This document shows, piece by piece, positions 7,454-15,922 of a stretch of 64,000 nt of DNA (position 1 is its first letter; each line of letters opens with the position of its first letter). Under the pieces are notes generated by a model that did not search any database, was not told where the DNA came from, and saw only the letters and a program-made list of their open reading frames with translations. A program made the position numbers and the translations under genes. This DNA comes from Bacteroidales bacterium (lineage in GTDB: Bacteria > Bacteroidota > Bacteroidia > Bacteroidales > UBA932), in NCBI GenBank assembly GCA_017550655.1, contig JAFZOK010000024.1, positions 124,001 through 188,000 on the forward strand. Reading direction: 5' to 3'.

Positions 7454-8728
7454 GTGTCATATAATTTGAAAAAGGTTGTACTAGTTTTGCTGTTGTTCCT
7501 TTGCGGGCTTCCGGCGGCCTTCTCGCAGGAGAGAGAAACAGGCCATGTCGGAAGGCAGATATACTACAGGAAGATGTATACTCTGTTTGATGCCGATTAC
7601 AAGGACAACGCCAAGAACATGGCCTTCATCATGAATGAAGTGGGGCGAATTCTCAAGGATCCGCAGATGGGCATTTCCAAAATCTCCATCATTTCTTCCG
7701 CATCTCCTGACGGATTCCATATGCGTAACGAGAAGTTTTCCCAGGAGAGGGCAGCCAACACCGTGCAGATTATTTCCGCCCGTTATCCGGAAACCAAAGA
7801 TCTCTTTGAAGTTGTTTCAAAGGGTGTGGACTGGGACGGCACGATCCAGCTTGTCGAGGCTTCCGATGTTGAATACAAAGACGAGATCCTGAAGATTCTC
7901 CGCGATGCTCCGGTTGAAGAAGAGGCAGACGGAATCCTGGTTTATCCTCGTCACGACCAGCTGCTCCGCCTCCATGGTGGCGAGCCTTACAGATGGCTTG
8001 TGGAAAACACCTTCGGAGAACTCCGCAAGACTATCGTTGAAGTGTGGTACTGGAAAGAGATTCCGGCAGAACCTGTCGTTGAAAAAGATACAGTAAAGCC
8101 TGTTCTTCCAGAAGAACCGAAACCGGTGGTTAAGGTTCCTGAAGTTATGCCTCAGCCTTGCTTTGCTATCAAGACAAACCTTCTCTACGACTTTGTTGCA
8201 ACTCCAAACCTCTCCATCGAGATACCTATCAAGAATAAATGGAGCATAGGAGCAGAGTATGACTTCCCATGGTGGATTTGGAAAGACAACTCTAGAGCTT
8301 TCCAGATTCAGTACTGGAACATTTACCTGAGGCGCTGGCTCGGCAACCGTGCAAAGAAGGATGTTCTTTCCGGATGGTTTGTTGGCCTTAACGCCGGGGG
8401 CGGTTATTATGATATTGAGCCGCACCGTTCTCTTCCGCACAGAGGATATCAGGGCTGGGGCCTGACTGGAGCCTTTGAAGCCGGCTATGCATTCTATCTC
8501 AGCAGCAGGTGGAGCTTTGAGCTTTCCGTTGCGGCAGGCTATATGCATACAGATTATTCCAAGTATAAGGCCGTAATGGATGACGAGCACCTTGTATGGC
8601 AGCACGACGACCATCGCGACTGGTTTGGACCTACCAAGGTCAATGCTTCTCTTGTGTACCTGATCTACCATAAAGGCGGATGCGCCAAGAGAAAGCAGAT
8701 TAGACAGGAAAGGAGGCTTGAAAGATGA
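7454..8728 (+). CDS. OmpA-like / DUF3575 outer-membrane protein of the pilus locus
   Basis: A signal peptide (LVLLLFLCGLPAAFSQ) is followed by an OmpA-like alpha/beta region at about residues 30-190 (ISIISSASPDGF, then NEKFSQERAANTVQ), a proline-rich linker (PVLPEEPKPVVKVPE), and a DUF3575 beta-barrel-like domain at about 235-410 that starts AIKTNLLYDFVATPN. Proteins of this kind are encoded with fimbrillins throughout Bacteroidales and probably help assemble or anchor pili at the outer membrane. The start shown is GTG at 7454; TTG at 7466 (MKKVVLVL) is an alternative. The stop overlaps the next start by four bases (ATGA), so the two are translationally coupled. Confidence 0.8.
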   Translation: MSYNLKKVVLVLLLFLCGLPAAFSQERETGHVGRQIYYRKMYTLFDADYKDNAKNMAFIMNEVGRILKDPQMGISKISIISSASPDGFHMRNEKFSQERAANTVQIISARYPETKDLFEVVSKGVDWDGTIQLVEASDVEYKDEILKILRDAPVEEEADGILVYPRHDQLLRLHGGEPYRWLVENTFGELRKTIVEVWYWKEIPAEPVVEKDTVKPVLPEEPKPVVKVPEVMPQPCFAIKTNLLYDFVATPNLSIEIPIKNKWSIGAEYDFPWWIWKDNSRAFQIQYWNIYLRRWLGNRAKKDVLSGWFVGLNAGGGYYDIEPHRSLPHRGYQGWGLTGAFEAGYAFYLSSRWSFELSVAAGYMHTDYSKYKAVMDDEHLVWQHDDHRDWFGPTKVNASLVYLIYHKGGCAKRKQIRQERRLER

Positions 8729-9831
8729 AGACTATCAAGTATATAATGGCGTTAGCCTTTGTTTTGGCTTTGTTTGGATGCCAGAGGCGTCCTCTGGAGT
8801 ATTACTATAAACCGGAGGCCAAAATGCTCCTTGAAGTTGACTGGAGCGACTTCCCTGAGCTGCCTACAGGTGTAACCGTTTTTATCTACAAAGAGGGTGA
8901 AGCCCCAAGGTCTTTTACCTCCAGTGAGGTTAAAAAGCCTGAATTCAATATTACCGCCGGACGTTACAAGATGTTTGTGATGAACCAGTCCCTTACAGAA
9001 ATCGGTGGAGTCAATTTCAGCGATATGGGAACGTACGAAAATGCGGAGGCTATTCTTTCCAAGGTTGCATCCAAGTGGTACTCAGTTCTCAAGGGCGTTA
9101 TCTCTTCTTCAGAGGGAGAAGGCCTTATCGGTGTCGGTATCCAGCCGGACGACTTGGGAATAGGCATAATACCTGAGTTTGAAATAACCGAGGCAGAGGT
9201 TCAGGAATTCCAGTACAAGTACGCAAAGTGGAAGAAAGGAAAGGGAAAGAAAGACGGAAACGGCGAAGCTGCGGACGATGCTCCTTACGACAAGGATGCT
9301 CCTATTTTAAGGACTGTAAAGGTTACTCCTCACAACGTGGTTTCCCAGCTCAAGGTTAAGGTGAATTTCCACAACATTCAGAACCTCTACACCGTAAGGG
9401 CTTCTATGGAAAGCCTTGCAGAGTCCTTCCTCCTTACACAGGGAACCACATCGCAGAAGGAAGTTGCACAGCTTATTGAGCAGTGGAATCTCGTAAAGAC
9501 TTCTGCAGACGGTAAAGACGGTTATGTGGAAGGCATGATAACCACCTTTGCTCTGCCTAACGGAGTGACAAGCGTACTTAACAGGACTCCGGAGTCGAAC
9601 ATATTGACAGTCCAGTGTATGCACGCGGACAAGAAGACCTATACTACGGAACAGTTTGAGGTTGGAGACAAGCTGAAGATAACCCTCAATCCGAAGTATT
9701 ACAGAATGATTATGGAGGTTGAGGTCGGGCCTATCTATCTTCCTAACCACGACCCTGGCGGAGACGGCGGCGGATTCGTTTCTTATGTGGAAGACTGGGA
9801 CGATGTGGTTGATGTGGATATACCGATTTAA
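8725..9831 (+). CDS. DUF5119-type lipoprotein, pilus locus
   Basis: Lipoprotein signal MKTIKYIMALAFVLALFGC with Cys19 as the lipidated residue, followed by a domain resembling DUF5119 (KMLLEVDWSDFPELPTGVTVFIY, then a FNITAGRYKMFVMNQ segment). In related loci this family sits in the position of the Mfa2/FimB anchor or regulator of pilus length. A lysine-rich insert (KWKKGKGKKDGNG) lies near residues 170-185, and Gly-rich residues lie close to the C-terminus. The gene overlaps the previous one by four bases and precedes the first fimbrillin by 81 bases, a gap that may hold a processing or internal regulatory site; nothing definite was seen there. The anchor role is inferred from gene order. Confidence 0.7.
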   Translation: MKTIKYIMALAFVLALFGCQRRPLEYYYKPEAKMLLEVDWSDFPELPTGVTVFIYKEGEAPRSFTSSEVKKPEFNITAGRYKMFVMNQSLTEIGGVNFSDMGTYENAEAILSKVASKWYSVLKGVISSSEGEGLIGVGIQPDDLGIGIIPEFEITEAEVQEFQYKYAKWKKGKGKKDGNGEAADDAPYDKDAPILRTVKVTPHNVVSQLKVKVNFHNIQNLYTVRASMESLAESFLLTQGTTSQKEVAQLIEQWNLVKTSADGKDGYVEGMITTFALPNGVTSVLNRTPESNILTVQCMHADKKTYTTEQFEVGDKLKITLNPKYYRMIMEVEVGPIYLPNHDPGGDGGGFVSYVEDWDDVVDVDIPI

Positions 9832-9912
9832 TTTATTGACAGACAATAAACAAGAAATATTAACAATAAACAACATTTAACTAATTACTAACTCTTAAAA
9901 CAAATTTGCTTT

Positions 9913-10956
9913 ATGAAAAAAATGTTCCTTCTTGCAGCTGCAGCTCTCGTAGCTTTCGCTAGCTGCTCAAAGAGCGATGTCGAGAAAGCAGCAGAGACCA
10001 AGGCTATCGGTTTCAACGGCTATACCGGCCGTGCCGTTACCAAGGCTAACGCTTCTCTCATCGACAAGGGTACAACCGAACTTCTGAGCGGATCCAAGTT
10101 CGTGGTGTACGCTTACAACACAGGTTCTGCCGCTTGGGCAAAATCTGTTTCTGACGTTTTCATGAACGGAGTTACCGTAACTTACGCTGGTGGCGGCAAG
10201 ACCGATCCTACCAAGTACACTTACACTCCGCTCCGTTACTGGCCAAACGATGAGGCTAACAACAAGCTCACGTTCTTTGCTTACTATCCACAGGGTGGTA
10301 CAGGCATCACCGCTCCTACCAACGGTTGGGGCGCTTACAGTTTCACTGCCCAGACCGATCCAAAGAACATGGTTGACTTCTGCCTTTCTGAGGTTGCTGC
10401 TAACCAGGTTTACAGCTCTACCAACAGTGGAACTGACGGTGTAGTAAACATGAAGTTCTACCACACCCTTACCATGGTTAAGTTCCAGGTAAAGACTGAC
10501 GCTGACTATGCAACTGACGGAACTACCATTACCCTGAAGAGCATCAGCCTCGCAGGCGTAAAGACCACCGGTACACTGACTCCAGACAACACTACCGCTG
10601 CTTGGAGCGCACAGGCTGGCGCAACAGCTTTGGACGTATGCACTGCTGACAAGGCTCTGAGTACTTCAGCTATTTTCGTTCCTACCGGAACTGAGAAAGA
10701 CGACGCTTACCTGATGGTTCCTCAGACTCTTGGAGACGATGTAATTGCTACTATCGTTTACGAGGTTAAGACCGGTTCTGACGCTGCAGTTACCAACACT
10801 GCAACTGTTCAGCTGAACACAGACGCTACCGTTAAGGCTTGGGACATGAACAAGAACATTGTCTACACCTTCGTAGTTGGCCTGAAGCCTATTAAGTTCA
10901 CCGCTGAGGTTGCTGACTGGGCTGCTAAGCAGGACGTAAGCTTTGACGTTAACTAA
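9913..10956 (+). CDS. fimbrillin (type V pilin), first paralog
   Basis: A 347-residue lipoprotein, MKKMFLLAAAALVAFASC with Cys18, then FNGYTGRAVTKA, a fimbrillin start typical of FimA/Mfa1-like proteins. It is rich in Ala, Thr and Lys, with few Cys after the lipobox, as expected of a shaft subunit. Conserved stretches shared with the next gene include VVYAYNTGS, TPLRYWPN, FFAYYPQGG and KFYHTLTMVKFQ. Codon use is strongly biased (GCT, GTT, AAG, AAC), more than in its neighbours, which suggests high expression, so this may be the major shaft pilin. Type V pilins mature by removal of the N-terminal strand at a basic residue; Arg in TGR or Lys in VTK are candidates here. Confidence 0.85.
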   Translation: MKKMFLLAAAALVAFASCSKSDVEKAAETKAIGFNGYTGRAVTKANASLIDKGTTELLSGSKFVVYAYNTGSAAWAKSVSDVFMNGVTVTYAGGGKTDPTKYTYTPLRYWPNDEANNKLTFFAYYPQGGTGITAPTNGWGAYSFTAQTDPKNMVDFCLSEVAANQVYSSTNSGTDGVVNMKFYHTLTMVKFQVKTDADYATDGTTITLKSISLAGVKTTGTLTPDNTTAAWSAQAGATALDVCTADKALSTSAIFVPTGTEKDDAYLMVPQTLGDDVIATIVYEVKTGSDAAVTNTATVQLNTDATVKAWDMNKNIVYTFVVGLKPIKFTAEVADWAAKQDVSFDVN

Positions 10957-11035
10957 TCTTGCATTGCAAGTAGTATTTATCCGGGAGGGCCTGACCGCCC
11001 TTCCGGGTACCAGAAAAAAATATAAAATTTAAGAT

Positions 11036-12103
11036 ATGAGATTTAGTATCGGACAAGTGAAAAGACTGGCGGCTCTGCTCTTATTCGGCCTGCTTGCCCT
11101 TTCCTGCAGCAAGGGAAGTGCAACCGAGGAAATAGAGTACCAGAAGCAGCTGTCTTTCAGCGGATACACAGCACGTTCCGTAACTAAGGCTGGAGATACT
11201 TTCGTTTCCACGACAGAGCTTCCGGGCGGAAAGTCGTTTGGCGTGTATGCCTACAATACAGGTTCGTCGACCACGTTTGTTCCGGCAAACATCGGAGACT
11301 ACACTGTGTTTATGAGCAACGTTGCAGTAACCTATAACGGAAGCGGAGCATCAACGCCAACTAATTACACCTACAGCCCTCTGCGCTACTGGCCAAACAC
11401 AAAGGAGAGCAACCGTCTGGCGTTCTTTGCCTACTATCCTTATGGTGGAGCCGGCATTACCGGATTCTCCGGTTATGGAAGCTTTACCTTTGAAGTCCAG
11501 ACCGCTGCAGCCAGCCAGGTGGACTTTATGATATCCGATGTTGAGGCTAACCAGATGTATGGTTCAGCAACCGGCGGAACCGATATCGAGAAGCTGAAGT
11601 TCTACCACATGCTTACACAGGTGAGATTCAAGGGAATAACCGACGCTCCGTCAGGCGCTACCGTGAAGATTAATTCTCTTCAGCTCACCGGTATCGTAAA
11701 GAAAGGAGTTCTGACTCCGGCAGTTTCCGCAGCAAGTTCTACCTGGGCTCCAGGTTCCGAAACCGATACCTATACAATTACATTGAAGAACATTAATCTT
11801 CCGAGCAACTATTCTGACGCTACTGTTGAGGCTGCAGACATCGCTGAGGCAAACCAGACACTCCTGCTTCTTCCCCAGACACTTGCTTCAACGGCCAAGA
11901 TGATTGTGAACTACACTATAACTACAACTACTCCTGCAAGGACCATCACAGAGGAAAGGGAGCTGGCTCTCAACAGTGCCACTCCGACCTGGACACGCAA
12001 CCAGCAGATTGTTTACACCCTGAACATTGGCTTGCATCCGATCGAGTTCACTGCACAGGTTGTAGACTGGAGCGGAAGTGACCAAATCGTAATCGTGAAT
12101 TAA
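11036..12103 (+). CDS. fimbrillin (type V pilin), second paralog
   Basis: A 355-residue lipoprotein with lipobox LLALSC, and FSGYTARSVTKAG in the same place as FNGYTGRAVTKA in the gene before. It has the same run of VYAYNTGSS, SPLRYWPN, FFAYYPYGGAGI, MYGSATGGTD and KFYHMLTQVRF, and ends HPIEFTAQVVDWSG where the paralog ends KPIKFTAEVADWAA. The two are clearly products of a tandem duplication. Less biased codon use than the first copy suggests a minor or accessory shaft subunit. The stop at 12103 is one base from the next ATG (12105). Confidence 0.84.
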   Translation: MRFSIGQVKRLAALLLFGLLALSCSKGSATEEIEYQKQLSFSGYTARSVTKAGDTFVSTTELPGGKSFGVYAYNTGSSTTFVPANIGDYTVFMSNVAVTYNGSGASTPTNYTYSPLRYWPNTKESNRLAFFAYYPYGGAGITGFSGYGSFTFEVQTAAASQVDFMISDVEANQMYGSATGGTDIEKLKFYHMLTQVRFKGITDAPSGATVKINSLQLTGIVKKGVLTPAVSAASSTWAPGSETDTYTITLKNINLPSNYSDATVEAADIAEANQTLLLLPQTLASTAKMIVNYTITTTTPARTITEERELALNSATPTWTRNQQIVYTLNIGLHPIEFTAQVVDWSGSDQIVIVN

Positions 12104-12104
12104 A

Positions 12105-13619
12105 ATGAAATATATCAGAACACATATTTTGATGTTTGCCATGCTGGCCATCGCGGCAGTGTCCTGTTCTAAGGGAAGCACCGTGGACACTCCGATTACC
12201 CAGCCTGACCCGGACAAACCTGCAGTGGAGGCTTCTCTGCCTAACATCAGTTTCGGCAAGGTTTCTACAAAGGGTTTGATGAACGATGCGGATTTGAAAC
12301 ACAACGGCAACAAGATTAAGGTGTATGACCTTCTGTCCAGTTTCAACGGTACAATCACCGGATGGGACGGAGTTTCCCCTTACATCGCAGACGAAGTGAT
12401 CTACGATGGTTCGGATATTTGGAAATATGTATCCAACGGCGTTTATCCTTGGACATCCACAGGAGTTCACAAGTTCTTCGGCTACCTTAGCTATGATGCG
12501 ATTGAAGGCAAGAACATTACCGACCTGTTCACTCCGACCCTGACAACCTCGGGCGCAAATCCGACCCTTACTGTTCCGTCCATATCGTTCACTTCATCAT
12601 CAACGCAGTTCGACTTCATTTATTCCGATGTGGTCCAAAGGTATGCTACAGACAAGAATTATCAGGTTGTCCCATTGTTTTTCAAGCATCTGTTCACCGC
12701 GCTGAGCGTTCAGGTAGAGAATACTTCAGAAGTTCCTGTCAGGGTAAACAACATCTATTTCGAGAATCTGAAGAATACCAATTCAGCAACGGTTACATTT
12801 GATTCTCCGACTTCAAGGGTTACTTACGGAACGGTTACCAATAGCGGTAGTTTCTTCCCTGCGATGACATCCCAGGAGCTTAACAAGGACCAGAGCTACG
12901 ACGCCCTGACAAAGCAGAGGATGCCGTCCGAAAAGACATTCTTCCTTCTTTGGCCTCTGAGCGCTGCTGATATTTCTCCAACCAATGCTGAAACCGATCC
13001 GGACAGGATCGCCGCAGGAAGTCAGTATCTGGCTACAGATTCCCTGATAGTGGTCAATTACCAGCTTTATGTTGGTGGCGAGTGGAAACCGGCCAGGACT
13101 GCCAGAATGAAAATTCCTGACATTGCCTGGGAGGCAGGAAAGAAAAACCATTTCAATATTCAGTTCACCGACAAGATAATCCAGCTTACCTGCGAAGTTC
13201 TTCCTTGGGATTACAACGAGTATGACGTGGATTATTCAGAGGGTTCCGTAGTTTGTCCTCAGGGGCTGAAGTTTGATGCTTCGACTTGCAGTGTAAACGA
13301 TGCCACCAAGATGGTTACGGTTACATCCGGACAGAGTCCTAAAGCAACCTTCACTATAGTGGCTCCTGTTGGAGGTACTTGGAGGGTCGGAATAACTGGA
13401 GATACGCAGTATTTCACCGTTGAGCCAAATACCGGGTCTATCAATCCTACCGTTTCCGGAGGCCTTGTAACTCTTACGATAGTTCCAAACCTGTCTCTTT
13501 CCAGGCCTACGGACAAATCTATTCATCTTTCTTTCAGCGTTACAAAGGGTACCCGCGAAATTTCTGCTAACGATGAAATCAATAGAGACGATTGGGAGAT
13601 AGTTCTTCCTTCAAATTAA
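12105..13619 (+). CDS. fimbrillin-like lipoprotein with BACON-type C-terminal domain
   Basis: A 504-residue lipoprotein (lipobox AAVSC at about residue 21). A fimbrillin-like N-terminal two thirds (SFGKVSTKGLMND, PWTSTGVHKFFGYLSYD, KHLFTALSVQVENT, NHFNIQFTDKIIQL) is followed by an Ig-like domain at about residues 395-495. The latter carries GGTWRVGITGDTQYF and EPNTGSINPTVS, resembling the BACON fold used for carbohydrate or mucin binding. It probably occupies an accessory or adaptor position in the pilus. It follows the second fimbrillin with a one-base gap, and its stop overlaps the next start (TAATG). Confidence 0.72.
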   Translation: MKYIRTHILMFAMLAIAAVSCSKGSTVDTPITQPDPDKPAVEASLPNISFGKVSTKGLMNDADLKHNGNKIKVYDLLSSFNGTITGWDGVSPYIADEVIYDGSDIWKYVSNGVYPWTSTGVHKFFGYLSYDAIEGKNITDLFTPTLTTSGANPTLTVPSISFTSSSTQFDFIYSDVVQRYATDKNYQVVPLFFKHLFTALSVQVENTSEVPVRVNNIYFENLKNTNSATVTFDSPTSRVTYGTVTNSGSFFPAMTSQELNKDQSYDALTKQRMPSEKTFFLLWPLSAADISPTNAETDPDRIAAGSQYLATDSLIVVNYQLYVGGEWKPARTARMKIPDIAWEAGKKNHFNIQFTDKIIQLTCEVLPWDYNEYDVDYSEGSVVCPQGLKFDASTCSVNDATKMVTVTSGQSPKATFTIVAPVGGTWRVGITGDTQYFTVEPNTGSINPTVSGGLVTLTIVPNLSLSRPTDKSIHLSFSVTKGTREISANDEINRDDWEIVLPSN

Positions 13620-15910
13620 TGGATATGAAAAGAAATTATATACTGTTGATAGCGCTTTCAGTCTTTGTCCTGTCCTCTTGCACCAAAGGGGATAAGGTCA
13701 TAGCAGAAGGAGAAACAAGCGGCATTGCCCTGACGGTTGTCTGCAAGGAGGCGTCCACCAAGGCTACAAGGCCAGGTGAGGATGCATATAACGAGAACCG
13801 TCTGCGTTCCATTGACTATTTCTTCTATCCGGAAGGAGGAACAGGCTCCAATGCGGTTATCCACAAAAGGGTAGGTGTTGATGTTGTCGGTCAGCATACA
13901 ATATCCGTTAACCTGGATGAGGCTACTCTCAATACAGTGCTTTTTCCTGGCTACAACCAGACATGCCAGGTTGCGGTTATTGCCAACTATCCTACAGAAA
14001 TCACGGGCAATCCCGATCTTGAAACCCTGAAGGGCCTTACGCTGAGTACAGACTTCAAGGGTTCTCCTGTCCAGCCGTCCTTCGTGATGTTCGGTACGGA
14101 AACGGTTCAGCTAATTAGCCGCAAGCAGACAACTGTTGCAGCCCCTACAGTGGAGTTGCGCAGGGTGGCTTCCAAGGTAACCCTCTCCGCTCACGTTTCC
14201 CAGAGCGTGGAGATAACCAACAAAATAATTGTCGGGGGAGTTGAGTATGACCGTATCGAGACCTGGACTCCTAACATGGAAGGAATGAAGCTTTATCTGG
14301 TGAACGGTGAGAAAAACGCCGTTGTGGAGGGAGACCCTTCCATGGTGGCAACTCACGAACTCTTCAAGTATAGTGAGAGAGAGTTTACAAACGAGACAGA
14401 GACTCACACTATTACCAGACAGGTGTATAATGCCGGTACTAGCTCTTGGACTACTGTTACTAGTACAGAGGAGTTCATCAAGTCTTTTCCTTATTATACC
14501 TATCCTGAGACTTGGCTCAACAACGATCCTAAAGAGCCTTACCTGAAGCTTGTGCTTCCTTGGACAAGGCAGGCTGGATCTGACGAACACGGATCCTGGG
14601 GTTCTGTTCAGAAGCAGTTCTACTATCACGTTGTGCTCCCTAACAATGCTACTGGATTTGTCAGCAACAACTGGTACAAGATATTCCTTGAGGTGGCTAT
14701 TCTCGGAAGCGATACAGACGAGGCTCAGGTAGACATTGAAGGCAATTACTATGTTGTTCCTTGGAATTCCACCGTAGTGGAAAAACAGGTGGACATTCTG
14801 AGTACGAGGTATCTGTCAGTTGCGTTCAATTCCTACACAATGCCGAACACCCAAACCCTAAAGATACCTTATGTTACCAGCAACAAGTGCGAGATAGCGG
14901 ACCTCAACGTAAAGCAGTACAACTTCAACACAAACCAGTATGTAGACAAAACCGCGACTGCCCTTGCCGATAACTGGGTGACCCTGGATAATAACAACAA
15001 CATTGTTATAAATCACGAATTGAACAATGATCTGACATCTAGTGGTTTTGATGCCTCTCCATATATTTTCACGTTCAAAATCTGGCATCAGGATCTGCAT
15101 TCATACGTGGAGGAGTTGACTATCACCCAGGATCCGGCCATGTATATTGAGCAGGATACCACGACCACAGGCCGTCCTGTCTTTGTCAACAGCACATCAA
15201 GTACCCAGTCCAATTATGCACATCCATATGGAACAAGCAATTATTATTTGGGTGTAATTATTAACCGTAGTGCCATTAATGATCAAGGTGGCAATACGAA
15301 TCCAAGGCAATATACTGTACACGTATCGGTATTGGAAAATTCTAACTGGTATCTGGGTGATCCAAGAGTGTCAACCGGTACTACTCTTTCAAACCTTCCA
15401 GAAAGAACCACTGCAACCGGAACCACCGGATTGTACAGGTACAGGCAAACCGATGATGGAATGGATGATTGTATTGCTCCTGTTTTCAAGATAGCGTCTT
15501 CTTACGGAAGAACTTATGCCCTTTCCTATGAACAGGCTGTAAGAAGATGCGCGGCCTATCAGGAAAACGGTTATCCTGCAGGACGCTGGAGACTGCCAAC
15601 CGCAGCTGAAATCCAATTCCTGGTAACCCTTTCGGATAAAGGAAAGATTCCGGCACTGTTCTCCGCTTCTATTTCAGGTAATCAAGTAAGTGCATACTGG
15701 GCTGCGGGAAGGAAAGCCTTTGACGGTACAAATTTCACCACTATTCCAACCACCGCCACCCTGAGCGGACAGAATACAACACAAGGTGAAAGATACTATA
15801 CATATAATTCCAGGTATTATTATGTCTATACACGTTGTGTTTATGATGTTTGGTATTGGGGAGATGACAAGGTTGCCAATCCTGGACAGTGGGCTGGCTA
15901 CAACGACTAA
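13619..15910 (+). CDS. large pilus lipoprotein with lectin-like C-terminus (probable tip protein)
   Basis: The lipoprotein signal ends VLSSC. The start at 13619 overlaps the previous stop; ATG 13625 (MKRNYIL) is equally possible. About residues 30-370 resemble the FimA/Mfa-type pilin N-domain (RLRSIDYFFYPEG, VELRRVASKVTLSAHV, YYHVVLPNN). A middle region with Ig-like strands follows. The last 160 residues (CIAPVFKIAS, CAAYQENGYPAGRWRLPTAA, YWAAGRKAF, TRCVYDVWYWGDD) resemble the DUF1566/C-type-lectin-like fold found on Bacteroidales pilus tips and surface adhesins, with three cysteines available for disulfides. Its position after the shaft genes supports a tip or adhesin role; the ligand is unknown. 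Confidence 0.7.
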   Translation: MDMKRNYILLIALSVFVLSSCTKGDKVIAEGETSGIALTVVCKEASTKATRPGEDAYNENRLRSIDYFFYPEGGTGSNAVIHKRVGVDVVGQHTISVNLDEATLNTVLFPGYNQTCQVAVIANYPTEITGNPDLETLKGLTLSTDFKGSPVQPSFVMFGTETVQLISRKQTTVAAPTVELRRVASKVTLSAHVSQSVEITNKIIVGGVEYDRIETWTPNMEGMKLYLVNGEKNAVVEGDPSMVATHELFKYSEREFTNETETHTITRQVYNAGTSSWTTVTSTEEFIKSFPYYTYPETWLNNDPKEPYLKLVLPWTRQAGSDEHGSWGSVQKQFYYHVVLPNNATGFVSNNWYKIFLEVAILGSDTDEAQVDIEGNYYVVPWNSTVVEKQVDILSTRYLSVAFNSYTMPNTQTLKIPYVTSNKCEIADLNVKQYNFNTNQYVDKTATALADNWVTLDNNNNIVINHELNNDLTSSGFDASPYIFTFKIWHQDLHSYVEELTITQDPAMYIEQDTTTTGRPVFVNSTSSTQSNYAHPYGTSNYYLGVIINRSAINDQGGNTNPRQYTVHVSVLENSNWYLGDPRVSTGTTLSNLPERTTATGTTGLYRYRQTDDGMDDCIAPVFKIASSYGRTYALSYEQAVRRCAAYQENGYPAGRWRLPTAAEIQFLVTLSDKGKIPALFSASISGNQVSAYWAAGRKAFDGTNFTTIPTTATLSGQNTTQGERYYTYNSRYYYVYTRCVYDVWYWGDDKVANPGQWAGYND

Positions 15911-15922
15911 TCTATCGCGAAT

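Noticed and set aside
7817-8671. A 284-residue minus-strand frame inside the DUF3575 gene
   Set aside because: The plus strand carries a signal peptide and conserved domain; the antisense frame has neither.
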